A stretch of DNA of 64,000 nucleotides from Synechococcus sp. ROS8604 (GCF_014279655.1 NZ_CP047946.1:1116001-1180000), one strand, 5' to 3'. Counted from the stretch's first letter, positions 9,570 to 19,718 are shown. Notes: a model not told the origin generated them from the letters alone. Numbers and translations: made by a program.

Positions 9570-11215
9570 TCAAGGAAAATGAAGCGTTAATTGGGTTAAG
9601 ACGGGGTCGTTAGGATTCTTAGGCATGGGTAAGAGTTCACGCAGCATGCGTGCATAGGTGACATTCACATCTACAGTGGCGAATAATCGTCTCACTAAGG
9701 CATTCACGAGCTGTTCTTGGGTCATGGACAGATCCACTTCATTGCTCAGTCCGGCCTGGTAGCGTAGTCGTGTGTAGCGGAAGGCCTCTTTGCTGGCACC
9801 AACCGCTCGTCTGGCTGACACTAATTTCGCCAAACTTGCTTCATTATTTAAAAACGCTCGCTCGAGTCGTAAGCGAATCGCGCTTCGGGTCTTCGCGTAT
9901 TGCTAGGCGGCTGCTTGCTCTTGAAGTTGCAGTGCTTTCACTTTGACGACGCATCAGTGCCTGTTGTGTGGCAAAAATCGTTGTGAGCTCTGGATTGTCG
10001 TCATAAGCCGCCAACACCGTTTTTTCTAGGTTTAAGGGCCATCGTGGTTGGAGCGTGATCGGGTCGCTGGCACTGGGGGTGATCTCACTCGACAGGTTGA
10101 GAACGGTCCAAAGTTCACGGCGGGCGACCGCACGATCAGCCATCGCTTGGATCAAGCTTTCTTCGTCCAAAGCGAGAAGGCTGCTCCGTCTGAGCAGATC
10201 CACTCTTGGAACAAGACCAGCTTGTTTGAGATTAAGAGTGTCTTCTAAAACGACAAGATCGGTGCGAACGATCGCATCGCGAATGCGCACAAGTTGCTCA
10301 GCACGTTGAAGGTTGTAATAGGCCTCACTCACTTCAAGCTGAATCGCTCTTAACTGATTGGCATAGAGATTTTCTTGTTGCCTAAGACGGGCTTGTGCGG
10401 CTTGAACTCTGGGAGTTCGCGCAAAATTAATGATGTCGTAATCGACTTGAAGCCCCGCATCGGCGGAGACCCCATTGGAGACCAACCCGATGCCCCCCCC
10501 CGGGTGGCTGGTAAAAGGGTCCAGCACTCACTCCACTGATGTCTTTCCCATTCTTGGTCAGCGCAAAATTGGGAGTCTGATCTTCTTGATTAAAGAGCGA
10601 TCCCAGTCCGTAGGTGTTGTTGCCGTAGGGGGTGTAGATGGTTGTTCCGCTTTGAAATCCATCCAGATTGGCAAACACACTGATCGTTGGCCAATAGCGA
10701 CTTGATTCGGATGCAATGGTGGCGGCCTGCGCCTCGATTAAATCTCGCTGAGCGCCTAGGGAAGGGTTGTTGCGGAAGGCCGTCGTGACAGCCTTTTCAA
10801 GAGTGAGAGAAAGGACGCGTGTTTGGCTGTCAGTGGATGAAGGAAGGCGAAGAAGTGGATCAGGCTGCGCGTCTTGTTCTGTCAGCACACCGGAGGGGGG
10901 AGCATTGACATCGATCAGTCGTTCGGGGATTTCCAGGGTTCGGAGATCGTCACTGCTCTCGATCGCTGGTGCTGGACCGGTCAACGTGTCATTAGCGTTG
11001 ACCTGGGTGTTCAGTCGTTCCCAGTTTTTCTCAAGTTGTTCTGTTGTGTCGTCTCGATCAAGCGGAGCCGCAATGGTCTGAGCGGCGACGGGCGCGAAGG
11101 TGCTGCAAATCAATCCGAGCGCGGACAGGTAACGGCTGAGGACCAGATCACATCGGGAGGAATTCAACACGTGCTTCGGATGACTGCTCCTAAAGCCACT
11201 TTTGGGTATGTTCAC
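9570..11215 (-). pseudogene. TolC-type outer-membrane efflux protein, broken
   Basis: Read from 11215 downward, the first part has a signal-like segment (LGLICSTFAPVAAQ) and the TolC N-terminal region (TLEKAVTTAFRNNPSLGAQRDLIEAQ). The frame changes in or near a run of nine G (coding strand, 10493-10501), into GIGLVSNGVSADAGLQVDYDIINFARTPRVQAA. It changes again near 9940-9960 into VKALQLQEQAA, where an in-frame TAG at 9903-9905 interrupts QEQAAA*QYAKTRSAIRLRLERAF. The last part, RYQAGLSNEVDLSMTQEQLVNA, is the conserved second repeat. So at least three lesions spread over what would be a gene of about 540 codons. It would have been the outer-membrane duct for the adjacent adaptor. Confidence 0.88.
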
Positions 11216-11486
11216 GCACTTTGGTCAGCAGTCACAGGTGTCCATGGCACAAGTTGGTTGAGTTTGACCGTTCGCGATCCATCGTCATCATGACCATGAG
11301 ACTGTTTGCAAGCTGAACGACGCTGCAGCAATGGATCGCCAATTCCTTCCATAGACTTTTACCCTTGAAGGGGCAATGCATGGGAGGAAGCTTCGCCTTT
11401 TTGGATCAATTTTTTGGGTGAGACTCTCGGCCAGTTTGGATGGATCTTTGGGATGCTTATTAATTGGGATTGATTGAATCTTCTAT
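11216..11486. other. Non-coding gap between broken TolC and FUSC genes
   Basis: This 271-bp stretch should carry the promoter of the TolC gene (read leftward) and the 3' flank of the FUSC gene. I see no convincing ORF or RNA in it. Confidence 0.4.
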
Positions 11487-12632
11487 CTATGACTTGTTTG
11501 AGATGGCTGTCATGGATGGAATCGATACCGCTTCGATGATGGCCGATCGAATGTAGTCAATCAAGGTAACTCTTAGAATGATTTGTCTGAATCGTTGCTT
11601 GCTGATCTGGCTGAGTTCAGTGGCTAGGTGGTCGTAAGTGGTTTGTTCGAGCCATTGGCTATAATCACAAGAAAGATTCTTAATCTTAAGCATCGCCTGA
11701 GGATTTAATTTTTGATAGCTAATTGTTTCTGGGCTTCTGAGCTCGCTGCTAATCATTAGGATCTGCTTGCAGAGTATGTCTAATGATTCTGCTTCCTTTT
11801 GGTGAAGTTGCTTGATTTTCTCAGACTTCTGAATGGGCGCACTCAGGCTTCTTATCGCCCATAGGGAGGTGAGTGGTTGTGAAGCTAGAAGGTCGATGCT
11901 GCTCCATAGTTCATGCAGGGGATGCTGTTCAGGATTCACTCCTAGCTCCATTTGTGCCATGGCCTGCTGTTGTCTCGCTGCATTGAGTTGTATTTGGAGG
12001 GAGATGCGATTCGCCTGTTGTTGTTTTGGTGATCTGGCGCTTATGGAATTATCCTTCAGCCGATGACTCTCCGTTGATAATTCTTGTTCGATAGCTGCGA
12101 GTAGTGATGCAAATTGTTGATGGAGTGTGGGAATGCTTCGACTGGGCCATATCGATTGTGATGCCTATAGTGATATAACAATCCCAAGTCCAGTCCAGAA
12201 GAGGCGAATCGGGCCCCAGACGGTTTCTACCTGTTCATGGACAAGCCATTCCATCACAATGATATTCCCAGCCACTTTGCAGCCCACTTGTAGACCTAAA
12301 ATTCCTCCAAAAAGCCGCGTTGTGGCTAGAGCCAGTCCGAGCCCTAAAGGAAGAGGCAGCTCCATTCCTCGGGTGAAAATGATCAGAACAATGACACCCA
12401 TGAGGGAGCCCAGCAGTCTCTGAATGCCAAGCCTCAATGAATTTCCGTAGGTGCTTGCTAAGACAGCTGTTGTTGTGAGTGGTGAGTAATAGCCATAGGG
12501 AATAGGGCTTAGGAGACCAAGTCCGGCACTGAGTCCGGTGACGACGGCGAGGCGTAGATCTTGTCGAGTCAACCAGGGATGCTGCTCGTGATGATGTTTG
12601 CTCTGTTGGGCGGGATGGTTATGATCAAGCAT
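11487..12632 (-). pseudogene. FUSC-family membrane protein interrupted by one amber codon
   Basis: One frame runs from the ATG at 12632 to the stop at 11487, broken only by a TAG at 12165-12167 (GIVISL*ASQSIWPS). The first 155 residues form several transmembrane segments of the FUSC/aromatic-acid-exporter type (RLAVVTGLSAGLGLL, YGYYSPLTTTAVLASTYG, GIQRLLGSLMGV). The part after the TAG is a Gln/Leu-rich cytoplasmic helical domain of about 225 residues. With the TAG read through, the product would be 381 aa, normal for the family. Nonsense mutation is the simplest reading; amber readthrough is possible but no suppressor tRNA is seen here. Substrate unknown. Confidence 0.82.
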
Positions 12633-12852
12633 TTATTTTCTTCCCTGAATCAAAATTTGATTCAGGCATCTTTGACTGCTGACCAGTCGCAGAAAGCATG
12701 TGAACTCTTCCTCCAAGAGGATCCGTTGGGTGAGGCCAAGTGGATGATCTTGATCGTGGAGTTGTAATCGCTTCCAGCCAATCACGTAGTTTGGATCTTA
12801 CTGTTCAGCCAATTCAGGTAATCGTAGAGACTGGTTCCTGTGCGATAGATCA

Positions 12853-13592
12853 TCAAGAAGCCTCTCGCTTAAAATCCAGTGCGATCGAAGGCTGCGCCAA
12901 AGGCTGATGCATTGTTTCCAGCGCAGCCGAATGAGCTGGTGGCGATGCCGTGGACCGTGTTGTTGTTCGATATTGATCAGACGCTGAATTTATAAAAATA
13001 CCTCGCGTGATTGAGCCAGGATTTAATGGGGGTGGTGGAGTCGTGATCCCCTGCAGTGCTTGCGTGTGATGCTGCATCCGCCGATTCAGTGCGGTCATCA
13101 GTTTTTGATGAATCTCTTCCATGCGCTTCAAGCGATCTTTTGGCCAAAGCAAATGGCCCATCACTAAGGCGACGCAGATTCCAACGAGGGTGTCGATGCT
13201 CCTATTGAGGACATAACTCCAATTTAAGAGTGCGTAATCATGGGTCCCTAGAAGCATCACAGTAATCACAACAGCCGTAGATAAACCACTGGTCCCGCCC
13301 AGGCGCCGAAGCAGGGGGATGGTGATCAGAAGACTCACCAATATCCAGATCCAGCCTGATAAAAGTGTATGGACTAGAAAGACAACCAAGCCCCCACTGA
13401 TCGTGCCGAGAATTCTGCTTCGAGCTGCTCGTAGAGTATTTTCATCTTGATCATCAACCAAAAAATTACAGCTAAGACCGGATACCAAACGAAGTCGATT
13501 CGATCAAAGTGCTGAGCGATTGCGCAGGTAATTAAGACACTAATCCCGAGTCGCAGGCTTTGTTTGACAATGTTATCGTTCATGCCAGACAT
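12853..13592 (-). pseudogene. Second FUSC-type membrane protein with a frameshift in an A/T run
   Basis: The N-terminal frame starts at 13592 (MSGMNDNIVKQSLRLG) and reads through the first transmembrane segments to FVWYPVLAVIF. The protein then continues in another frame as VDDQDENTLRAARSRILGTISGG, further membrane segments, LLWPKDRLKRMEEIHQKL, and a Pro/Ser-rich tail. The switch lies at a run of six A (13460-13465; T6 on the coding strand). Seven would restore VIFLVDDQDENTL. The motif RAARSRILGTISGG is typical of FUSC/ArAE exporters. A sequencing error cannot be excluded for this single lesion, but three neighbouring genes are also broken. Confidence 0.82.
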
Positions 13593-13610
13593 GCTTACTT
13601 GCAGACGCCC

Positions 13611-14525
13611 TCAGAACAGCAACTGGAAGCGTCTGCTGCTGGATTCACTCGAATCGATGCCTCGTTCTGGAACATTTGCGGGCCATTGTGTGTCGAGATA
13701 ACTCACTCCGTTTTGATAGAAGGGACGGGCCTTGAGTCGACTGGTTTGGAGTTCTGTTGTTCCCATCGTGGTGATTAGTTTGCCTAACTCCATAGGGCCA
13801 AGATCTGTTTCAAGATTGCGTCCAGCTGCCGTGATGAGGGCTGGCAAACGGATGAGATGTTGTGGTTTGATGAGTTTATTGAAGAGGCTTTTCAAGACGA
13901 GTTGTTGTCGGTCAAGTCGGCCAAAGTCACCCTCTCCATCGTGGCGCCAGCGTAGAAAACCTTCAAGTTCACGGCCTTTGAGCAGCTGAGGGCCTGGCTG
14001 AAGATCAATCAGTAATCCTTGGCTTTTATCTTGGTAGTAGAGGCGTTTAGGTACATCAACTTCTAGGCCTCCAAGTAAATCACTAATGGTGCGAATTCCT
14101 TCGAGATTGACTAAAATATGATGATTGATTGGGCGGCCCATTAAGCGAGTTAATTCTGTCTTGACGGCATCTGGTCCTCCTCTCGCATGAAGTGCGTTGG
14201 CCTTCATGGAACCAAAGCTGCGAGAATCAATGTAGCTATCTCTTGGGATTTGAATGATCGAGGTTTCACCATTTTCAATGCCAAGGATGAAAATGGTGTC
14301 TGTATTGCCGCCTCCAGCATCCATCCCAAGAACAACGATATTCTCATTGTCAAAGCTGGACCAGCCTTCAAATGGGTTGCTGACGGAGACCAGATTAGGA
14401 ACTTCTGTTGATGGAATCAGGGATCGACTGAGAGGGATCGATAGCAACAAGCCACTAAAGAGTCCTAGCACTGCTGCTGTGAACAGGGTTTTTTTATTCG
14501 GACTTCTTTGAACGTTCATCTGCAA
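13611..14525 (-). CDS. LytR-CpsA-Psr (LCP) family glycopolymer ligase
   Basis: LCP enzymes attach polyprenyl-linked glycopolymers to peptidoglycan at the outer face of the plasma membrane. The sequence has one N-terminal membrane anchor (about residues 13-32) and the LCP catalytic domain: NIVVLGMDAGGGNTDTIFI, IIQIPRDSYID, LGGLEVDVPKRLYY, and FLRWRHDGEGDFGRLDRQQ with the conserved RxxD...R residues. At 304 aa the length is normal. ATG 14519 is an alternative start. The gene is intact, unlike its leftward neighbours, and may serve surface polysaccharide attachment. Confidence 0.88.
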   Translation of the reverse strand: MQMNVQRSPNKKTLFTAAVLGLFSGLLLSIPLSRSLIPSTEVPNLVSVSNPFEGWSSFDNENIVVLGMDAGGGNTDTIFILGIENGETSIIQIPRDSYIDSRSFGSMKANALHARGGPDAVKTELTRLMGRPINHHILVNLEGIRTISDLLGGLEVDVPKRLYYQDKSQGLLIDLQPGPQLLKGRELEGFLRWRHDGEGDFGRLDRQQLVLKSLFNKLIKPQHLIRLPALITAAGRNLETDLGPMELGKLITTMGTTELQTSRLKARPFYQNGVSYLDTQWPANVPERGIDSSESSSRRFQLLF

Positions 14526-14586
14526 ATTCTAGGTCTGTTCCTCCAACCGTTGAATTGTGTTGAAGTTTGTGTCGTGACAACCATGA

Positions 14587-16677
14587 TTAGTGGAGTGGAT
14601 CGCTAATCATTAGGGCCGGACAGCCCAACTGATGCACCAAGTTGCTCGTGCGATCACTGGCCGGAATGGGGAGGCCAGCAACGCGACGTCGTTGTGAACG
14701 CAGAATCACGAGATCTTGGTTTTGGCTGAACCAGTGGATTTTTGAATCGATGCCAGGTCCTTGCAGCAGTTTGATTTGAATCTGTTGGCTGGGGATGTTA
14801 CGCGGACACCAGCTCAGTAGTTGCTCTTCCATCCAGGATCGTTCGTGGCGATTAAAGCGCGGATCATGGATGTGAAGAAGGCTGATGGTGGTGGATGTCG
14901 GGTCAGGCGCGGTGGATAGGAGCCGTAGGGCGAGCTCAAATTGTTCGCGCGCACTGGCCGAAAGATCTTTGATTGGAACCAAAATTTGGTTGAGTTCCTT
15001 GAGGTCTCGCCGCCCCAGATTGGCTACCACCACAGGACAATGAGCCGTTCGGCAGACCCCATCGACCAGATCGCCCAGGAGCCATTTGCGTAGTGGGTCA
15101 GGGCGTCCTGCTCCGATTAAAAGCAGATCGGCTCCCTCCTCTAAAGCGCTTCTGCTCATGCCCGCAGCGATGTCGTCATCCACGCGTAGGAGGCAACGCG
15201 TGGTTGCCTTGAGGCCCTCTCCGTTGCTGGCTGCCTGACTCAGCCTGCTCCTTGCGGCGGATAGGGCCCGATTTAAGCCACCGCGAGCCTCCTCAAGGCT
15301 TGGGCTCACCAGTGCGAGCGGAAGGAGCTGCCCGTTGTGATCGCCCTCTCCCTGGGAGAGTCGAGCCGCCAACTTCAGCAGAATCAACTCTGTTTCTGGG
15401 TTGGCCACTGGCACCAACACTTTCAGCGGGCGTCGCACCACCTCTCCAGGTACATCCAGATCTTGATCGAGTCCTGGTGTTCCAAAGCCGGAGTGTTCAT
15501 TCGGTTCCATCAGGGCCACGACGGATCGAGTGGTGAGGGTTGGACCGAGCGTCGCCGTGACCACCATGACGGCCAGAACGCTGTTGAGAACTGTGTTGTC
15601 GAGCAATCCGGCTTGATAACCAATGAATGCCGTTGCAAGCGTGGCGGCCACCTTCGGCATGGCGAGCGACCACATCAGCAGCATTTGATTGCGGCTGTAG
15701 CGGAACCAGCGCCCGGCAATCACGGACGCCAGGGCTTTGCACCCCAAAGCGCCAGTGAGCATGAGGGCTGTGAATTCAATGTTGCTGATGCTGTCGGCGA
15801 GGCTGCCGAGATCGAGCAGCAGTCCTAGATGAATGAAGAAGATGGGGATGAATAAGGCTCCCCCCACAAAGATCACCTGCTCTTTGACCTTGCCTTCTGG
15901 AAGGACGGAATTCACGGCGAGCCCAGCCAGAAAGGCGCCCACAATTTTTTCAACCCCTGCGAGTTCAGCGCCAAGGGAAGCCACAAACAAGGTGAGTAAC
16001 ACCGCCAGAAACACCCGGTTTTCATCGATGACGCTGCGCATCCATAGATGGCGCCCAAGCATGCGAATGCCCCAGACGACGACGAAAGCAAACACACCGA
16101 TGCTGATCAGCAGCGCTGTAAAGCTGCTCGGTGTGAGGTTTCCCTTGCCCAGCCCTAGGGCTACAGCGAGCAGTAACAGCGCTGCAATGTCGGTGAAGAT
16201 CGTGCTTCCAACGCTCACAATCACGGATTCGTCACGCTGGGCTCCGTAACTCCTCACGATTGGATATCCCAGCGGAGTGTGTGTGGCCATCAGGGCCCCC
16301 AAGAGCAGGCTGGGCACGAAGGGGAATCCAAAGATCTGGCCGATGCCGAACCCCGTTCCAACCCCCAGAACAAAAATCAGAGCTCCGAAGGTCACGGAGC
16401 GACGTTTCACCCTGTTGAACTCTTCCAGGTCGATTTCCAGTCCAACCGTGAACAGCAAATAGATCGCTCCGATATCAGAAAGAAGCGTGATCGTTTCGCT
16501 TTTGGCATCGATCCAATGCAAGACGTGGGGACCAACCAGGACGCCAGCGACTAACAGTCCGACCAGATCCGGAAGCCTTAGCCGCCTGGTTAAGGGCGGA
16601 ATCAAGACGCTGATCCCAACAAGCTGAGCAAAAATGCCCAGTGGGTGATGCATTAGGTGGGACAGCGAAGCAGCCAT
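14587..16677 (-). CDS. CPA2-family cation/proton antiporter with C-terminal USP-like region
   Basis: An integral membrane Na+(K+)/H+ antiporter of the CPA2 type. The N-terminal about 390 residues contain 11 to 13 hydrophobic segments, including GLLVAGVLVGPHVL, FTVGLEIDLEEF and KIVGAFLAGLAVNSVLP, the positions of the family's transport residues. The C-terminal about 280 residues are hydrophilic and resemble tandem universal-stress-protein folds (VLVPVANPETELILLKLA; LLIGAGRPDPLRKWLLGDLVDGVCRTAHCPVVV), which may sense nucleotides. It likely supports pH or sodium homeostasis in a marine cell. Confidence 0.9.
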   Translation of the reverse strand: MAASLSHLMHHPLGIFAQLVGISVLIPPLTRRLRLPDLVGLLVAGVLVGPHVLHWIDAKSETITLLSDIGAIYLLFTVGLEIDLEEFNRVKRRSVTFGALIFVLGVGTGFGIGQIFGFPFVPSLLLGALMATHTPLGYPIVRSYGAQRDESVIVSVGSTIFTDIAALLLLAVALGLGKGNLTPSSFTALLISIGVFAFVVVWGIRMLGRHLWMRSVIDENRVFLAVLLTLFVASLGAELAGVEKIVGAFLAGLAVNSVLPEGKVKEQVIFVGGALFIPIFFIHLGLLLDLGSLADSISNIEFTALMLTGALGCKALASVIAGRWFRYSRNQMLLMWSLAMPKVAATLATAFIGYQAGLLDNTVLNSVLAVMVVTATLGPTLTTRSVVALMEPNEHSGFGTPGLDQDLDVPGEVVRRPLKVLVPVANPETELILLKLAARLSQGEGDHNGQLLPLALVSPSLEEARGGLNRALSAARSRLSQAASNGEGLKATTRCLLRVDDDIAAGMSRSALEEGADLLLIGAGRPDPLRKWLLGDLVDGVCRTAHCPVVVANLGRRDLKELNQILVPIKDLSASAREQFELALRLLSTAPDPTSTTISLLHIHDPRFNRHERSWMEEQLLSWCPRNIPSQQIQIKLLQGPGIDSKIHWFSQNQDLVILRSQRRRVAGLPIPASDRTSNLVHQLGCPALMISDPLH

Positions 16678-16707
16678 CGGCGAAGTCTTGGATGAAAAGT
16701 TTTGGCG

Positions 16708-18528
16708 TTAAAGCGTCAGCGCTTCGTCACTGCGTAAGCCAGCTTGAACCCGCCAAAGGTCGGCGTAAGCGCCTGGTTTGTGCAGAAGTTGATCATGGGT
16801 GCCCTGTTCAACAATGCGACCAGCGTCCATCACAATGATCTGATCGGCATGTCGCACGGTGCTAAGTCGATGCGCAATCACCAGTGTGGTCCGATTCGCG
16901 GTAATGCGCATGAGCGAACGCTGAATTGCCGCCTCTGTTTCATTGTCAACAGCGGCTGTTGCTTCATCGAGGATCAACACGGGTACATTTTTTAAGATGG
17001 CTCTAGCCAGGGCAATTCTCTGGCGCTGACCACCGGACAAACGCTGACCTCTTTCGCCTACAAGCGTGTCCAATCCTTGCGGGAGGCTTTCGATAAAAGC
17101 TAGGGCTTCGGCTTGTTCCGCTGCCCAAACGATGAACGACCTAGACGCTTCAGGAGATCCGTAGGCAATATTTTCTGCGACGCTTCCGTGAAACAAATAA
17201 ACATCTTGACTCACGAGTGCAATGCATCGGCGAAGATCTTGCAGATGCAGCGATGCAATCGGATGGTTGTCAAGAACAATCCTGCCGCTCGTGAGCGGAT
17301 AAAGCCTCAGGAGTAATTTAACCAGTGAACTTTTCCCTGAGCCTGTGGCACCCACAATGCCAATGGTTTCTCCTGCACGAATCGCTAGGTTGAAGTTGTT
17401 GAGTAGTGGTTCGCGATCTCTATAGGAGAAGCAAACATGTTCATAGCGTATGTCTCCTTTGATAGTCCTTGGGTTGAGGCGAGTGCTTCCACTGGCGATT
17501 TGAATTGGAGTGTCAATGAGATCGAGAACTCGCTGTGTGGAGGCCATTGAACGTTGGTAATCGTCCAAGGTTTGTCCCAATGTGGTGAGGGGCCAGAGCA
17601 GTCGCTGGGTAATAAAGACCAAGAAGCTGTAGGTCCCCACAGCGATAAGTCCTTGCCAAGCTTGGATGCCTCCGATCAGAAGGATCGCTAAAAAGGCAAA
17701 TAAGATTGCAAAGCGAATCAGGGGGATAAAGGCAGCAGAGATTCGAATCGCCTGACGATTGCACTGTCGGTAGGAATCACTGGCTGAACGTAGTTGTTCG
17801 AGTTCCCATGCTTCCGTTGCAAAGCTTTTGATCGTGAGCATCCCGCCAAGATTGTTAGAAAGTCGAGAGGCGAGATCTCCAGCTCGTTGGCGTACGTCGC
17901 GATATCGCGGCGCTAGGCGACGTTGAAAATTGAGTGATCCCACAAGGATGATCGGGATCGGTAGAAAGGCGAAGAGTGCTACTCCCGGTGCCATCAATGT
18001 CATGGCGCCACCGACCAGCAGAACGGTGGTGACTAATTGAAGAATTTCGTTTGCGCCCCGTTCAAGAAAGCGTTCTAGCTGATGGATATCATCACCAAGA
18101 ACGGTGAGAAGGCGCCCAGTGCTATCTCTTTCGAAGAAATCCATCTCTAGTTTTTGGAGATGGTCGTAGGCCTCCAACCTCAGACTGTGTTGGGTGGTTT
18201 GTGCAAGATTGCGCCACAAAACACCGTAGAGATATTCAAAGAGTGATTCTGCGGTCCAGACCAGGAAGGACAGCAGCGCCAGAACAATCAGTTGGCTGGG
18301 CACTGTTGCCGCACCCAAGGCCGCCAGCCATGAAGAATCTTGCTGAACAACAACATCAACGGCGAGGCCAATGAGGACTGGAGGCAGCAGATCAAAGACT
18401 TTGTTGATGATGGAGCAGCTCACTGCCATCCAGACCCGTCTTCTGTAGGGCTGTAGATGGCTTAAAAGCCTTGGCAGGGCAGGCTGAGTGCGACCAGGCA
18501 GAATTTGATCGGCCATCACTAATGGCAA
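16708..18528 (-). CDS. ABC exporter half-transporter (permease fused to ATPase)
   Basis: A type IV ABC exporter in which six transmembrane helices (about residues 30-320) are fused to one ATPase domain. The ATPase has Walker A GATGSGKS (393-400), signature LSGGQ (497-501), Walker B VLILDE (517-522) and the H-loop AHRLSTV. The family (MsbA/HlyB/LmrA-like) exports lipids, drugs or peptides as dimers. There is no N-terminal peptidase C39 domain, so it is not a maturation-export protein for double-glycine peptides. Substrate unknown. It starts 86 bp from the divergent small ORF at 18614. Confidence 0.9.
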   Translation of the reverse strand: MPLVMADQILPGRTQPALPRLLSHLQPYRRRVWMAVSCSIINKVFDLLPPVLIGLAVDVVVQQDSSWLAALGAATVPSQLIVLALLSFLVWTAESLFEYLYGVLWRNLAQTTQHSLRLEAYDHLQKLEMDFFERDSTGRLLTVLGDDIHQLERFLERGANEILQLVTTVLLVGGAMTLMAPGVALFAFLPIPIILVGSLNFQRRLAPRYRDVRQRAGDLASRLSNNLGGMLTIKSFATEAWELEQLRSASDSYRQCNRQAIRISAAFIPLIRFAILFAFLAILLIGGIQAWQGLIAVGTYSFLVFITQRLLWPLTTLGQTLDDYQRSMASTQRVLDLIDTPIQIASGSTRLNPRTIKGDIRYEHVCFSYRDREPLLNNFNLAIRAGETIGIVGATGSGKSSLVKLLLRLYPLTSGRIVLDNHPIASLHLQDLRRCIALVSQDVYLFHGSVAENIAYGSPEASRSFIVWAAEQAEALAFIESLPQGLDTLVGERGQRLSGGQRQRIALARAILKNVPVLILDEATAAVDNETEAAIQRSLMRITANRTTLVIAHRLSTVRHADQIIVMDAGRIVEQGTHDQLLHKPGAYADLWRVQAGLRSDEALTL

Positions 18529-18613
18529 GACGTTCTATTCAAGCGTTGTGTTGCCCAACAGCGTCAAACCTCCTGAAACGGTGTAGACCGGAATCAGAGA
18601 TCGAGGAGACTGG

Positions 18614-18799
18614 ATGACTCGTACAAGAGCTTTCAATCGTTTTCATCGCTTCTTAGCGCGGAAGCATCGTGATGAAGTACGCAATGCAGCCCCCGTTTTG
18701 CCTGTTGAAGAGACAAGGCCTGGGGATCGCTTTCAAAAGCTGATCGATCGTCGTTTTGAGCTGGATTGCAAGCTTGAAATGGAGGAGACGGCTCGATGA
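18614..18799 (+). CDS. Small basic hypothetical protein
   Basis: A 61-residue ORF rich in Arg at the N-terminus (RTRAFNRFHRFLARKHRDE) and acidic-basic mixed at the end. It has no recognised domain. It lies divergent to the ABC exporter and convergent with the RRM gene, ending 20 bp from the RRM stop. The codon pattern resembles its neighbours, so I think it is a real gene, but no function can be given. Confidence 0.5.
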   Translation: MTRTRAFNRFHRFLARKHRDEVRNAAPVLPVEETRPGDRFQKLIDRRFELDCKLEMEETAR

Positions 18800-18818
18800 G
18801 CTGTCTCCTCCCGATGGA

Positions 18819-19163
18819 TCACCAGCGGTTGCCGCCGCCGTAGCCGCCGCCGCCATTGCCACCACCGTTGCCGCCGCCGCCGTAACCGCCGCGGCCACCG
18901 CCACCGCCACCGCCAGTGCGCTCACGTGGGGTTGCTTTGTTAACGCGGATCATGCGACCCATCCACTCCACGTTCTGGAGGTCGTCGATGGCTTTTTGCT
19001 CATCTTCGTCTGTGGCCATTTCAACGAAGCCAAATCCGCGCTTGCGGCCTGTTTCGCGATCGAGAGGAAGACTTGCGCTCTTAACCTCTCCGTATTGACC
19101 GAATAGATCGAGAAGATCTTCTTGTTCTGCCTGGAAAGACAGATTACCGATGTAGATGGTCAT
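18819..19163 (-). CDS. rbp: RNA-binding protein, RRM plus glycine-rich tail (Rbp type)
   Basis: A cyanobacterial glycine-rich RNA-binding protein, typically induced in the cold. One RRM fills residues 1-80, with RNP2 IYIGNL (3-8) and RNP1 KRGFGFVE (41-48), followed by a GGGGGRGGYGG-type tail ending in GGGNRW. At 114 aa the length fits the family. The tail's codon repeats give long GC-rich ORFs on the opposite strand that are artefacts. It is close to a DEAD-box helicase gene, another common cold-response function. Confidence 0.93.
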   Translation of the reverse strand: MTIYIGNLSFQAEQEDLLDLFGQYGEVKSASLPLDRETGRKRGFGFVEMATDEDEQKAIDDLQNVEWMGRMIRVNKATPRERTGGGGGGGRGGYGGGGNGGGNGGGGYGGGNRW

Positions 19164-19424
19164 TTCCTGAGGGGACCGTTGGACATTTGATCAGAGAAGT
19201 TTTGGTCCGAAAAGGAAAGTCCTTGATGCTGAAGCTGGAGAGCTGAAGCCTGGGGGAGCGAGCCGATCAGAGCCGAACATGAAGCTGATGCTTCACCACG
19301 CTACAGGTTTGCATGGAGCGACATCACAACATTTGATGAGACAATCGAAAGGTTTCATTTTTTTCGATGTTCTGTCGCATGGTGAGGATCTCCTGACCAT
19401 GCGACAGGGATGTGTCAGGGGATA

Positions 19425-19718
19425 TCACTGGGTTTTCATGAGGGGGCCGTACTTCTCGGCGGCCAATTCTTTGCAGATTGTTTGGGCTTGCATGATAAAA
19501 GCAATGCCCTTCATTTCTCTTGCAAAGCATGAACAGGTGAAATCACCCATGCCTTCTGGTGGCGTTTGTCCAGCTTGAGACATGGCGGCATTAAAACCAG
19601 CCATGCAAAGCTTCTTGATTTCTTCCGAATCATCGGCGGCCTGCGCGATTGATCCGGTGGTTGTGATCAGCATGGGCGATAGGCAGAGGCTGATCACAAG
19701 GCGGAGAAGATGATTCAA
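19425..19718 (-). CDS. Small secreted Cys-containing protein, unknown function
   Basis: A 97-residue ORF with an N-terminal signal peptide (hydrophobic residues 5-27, AQAAD cleavage region) and four Cys in the mature part (LCMAGFNAAM, FTCSCF, TICKEL), suggesting disulfide or metal binding. It begins 3 bp after the stop of the DEAD-box helicase gene (upstream on the same strand), so the two may share a transcript. No family recognised. Confidence 0.65.
   Translation of the reverse strand: MNHLLRLVISLCLSPMLITTTGSIAQAADDSEEIKKLCMAGFNAAMSQAGQTPPEGMGDFTCSCFAREMKGIAFIMQAQTICKELAAEKYGPLMKTQ

Noticed and set aside
18653-18925. Ala/Val-rich ORF antisense to the RRM protein's glycine tail
   Set aside because: It is the complement of Gly codon repeats, so its length is a composition artefact.
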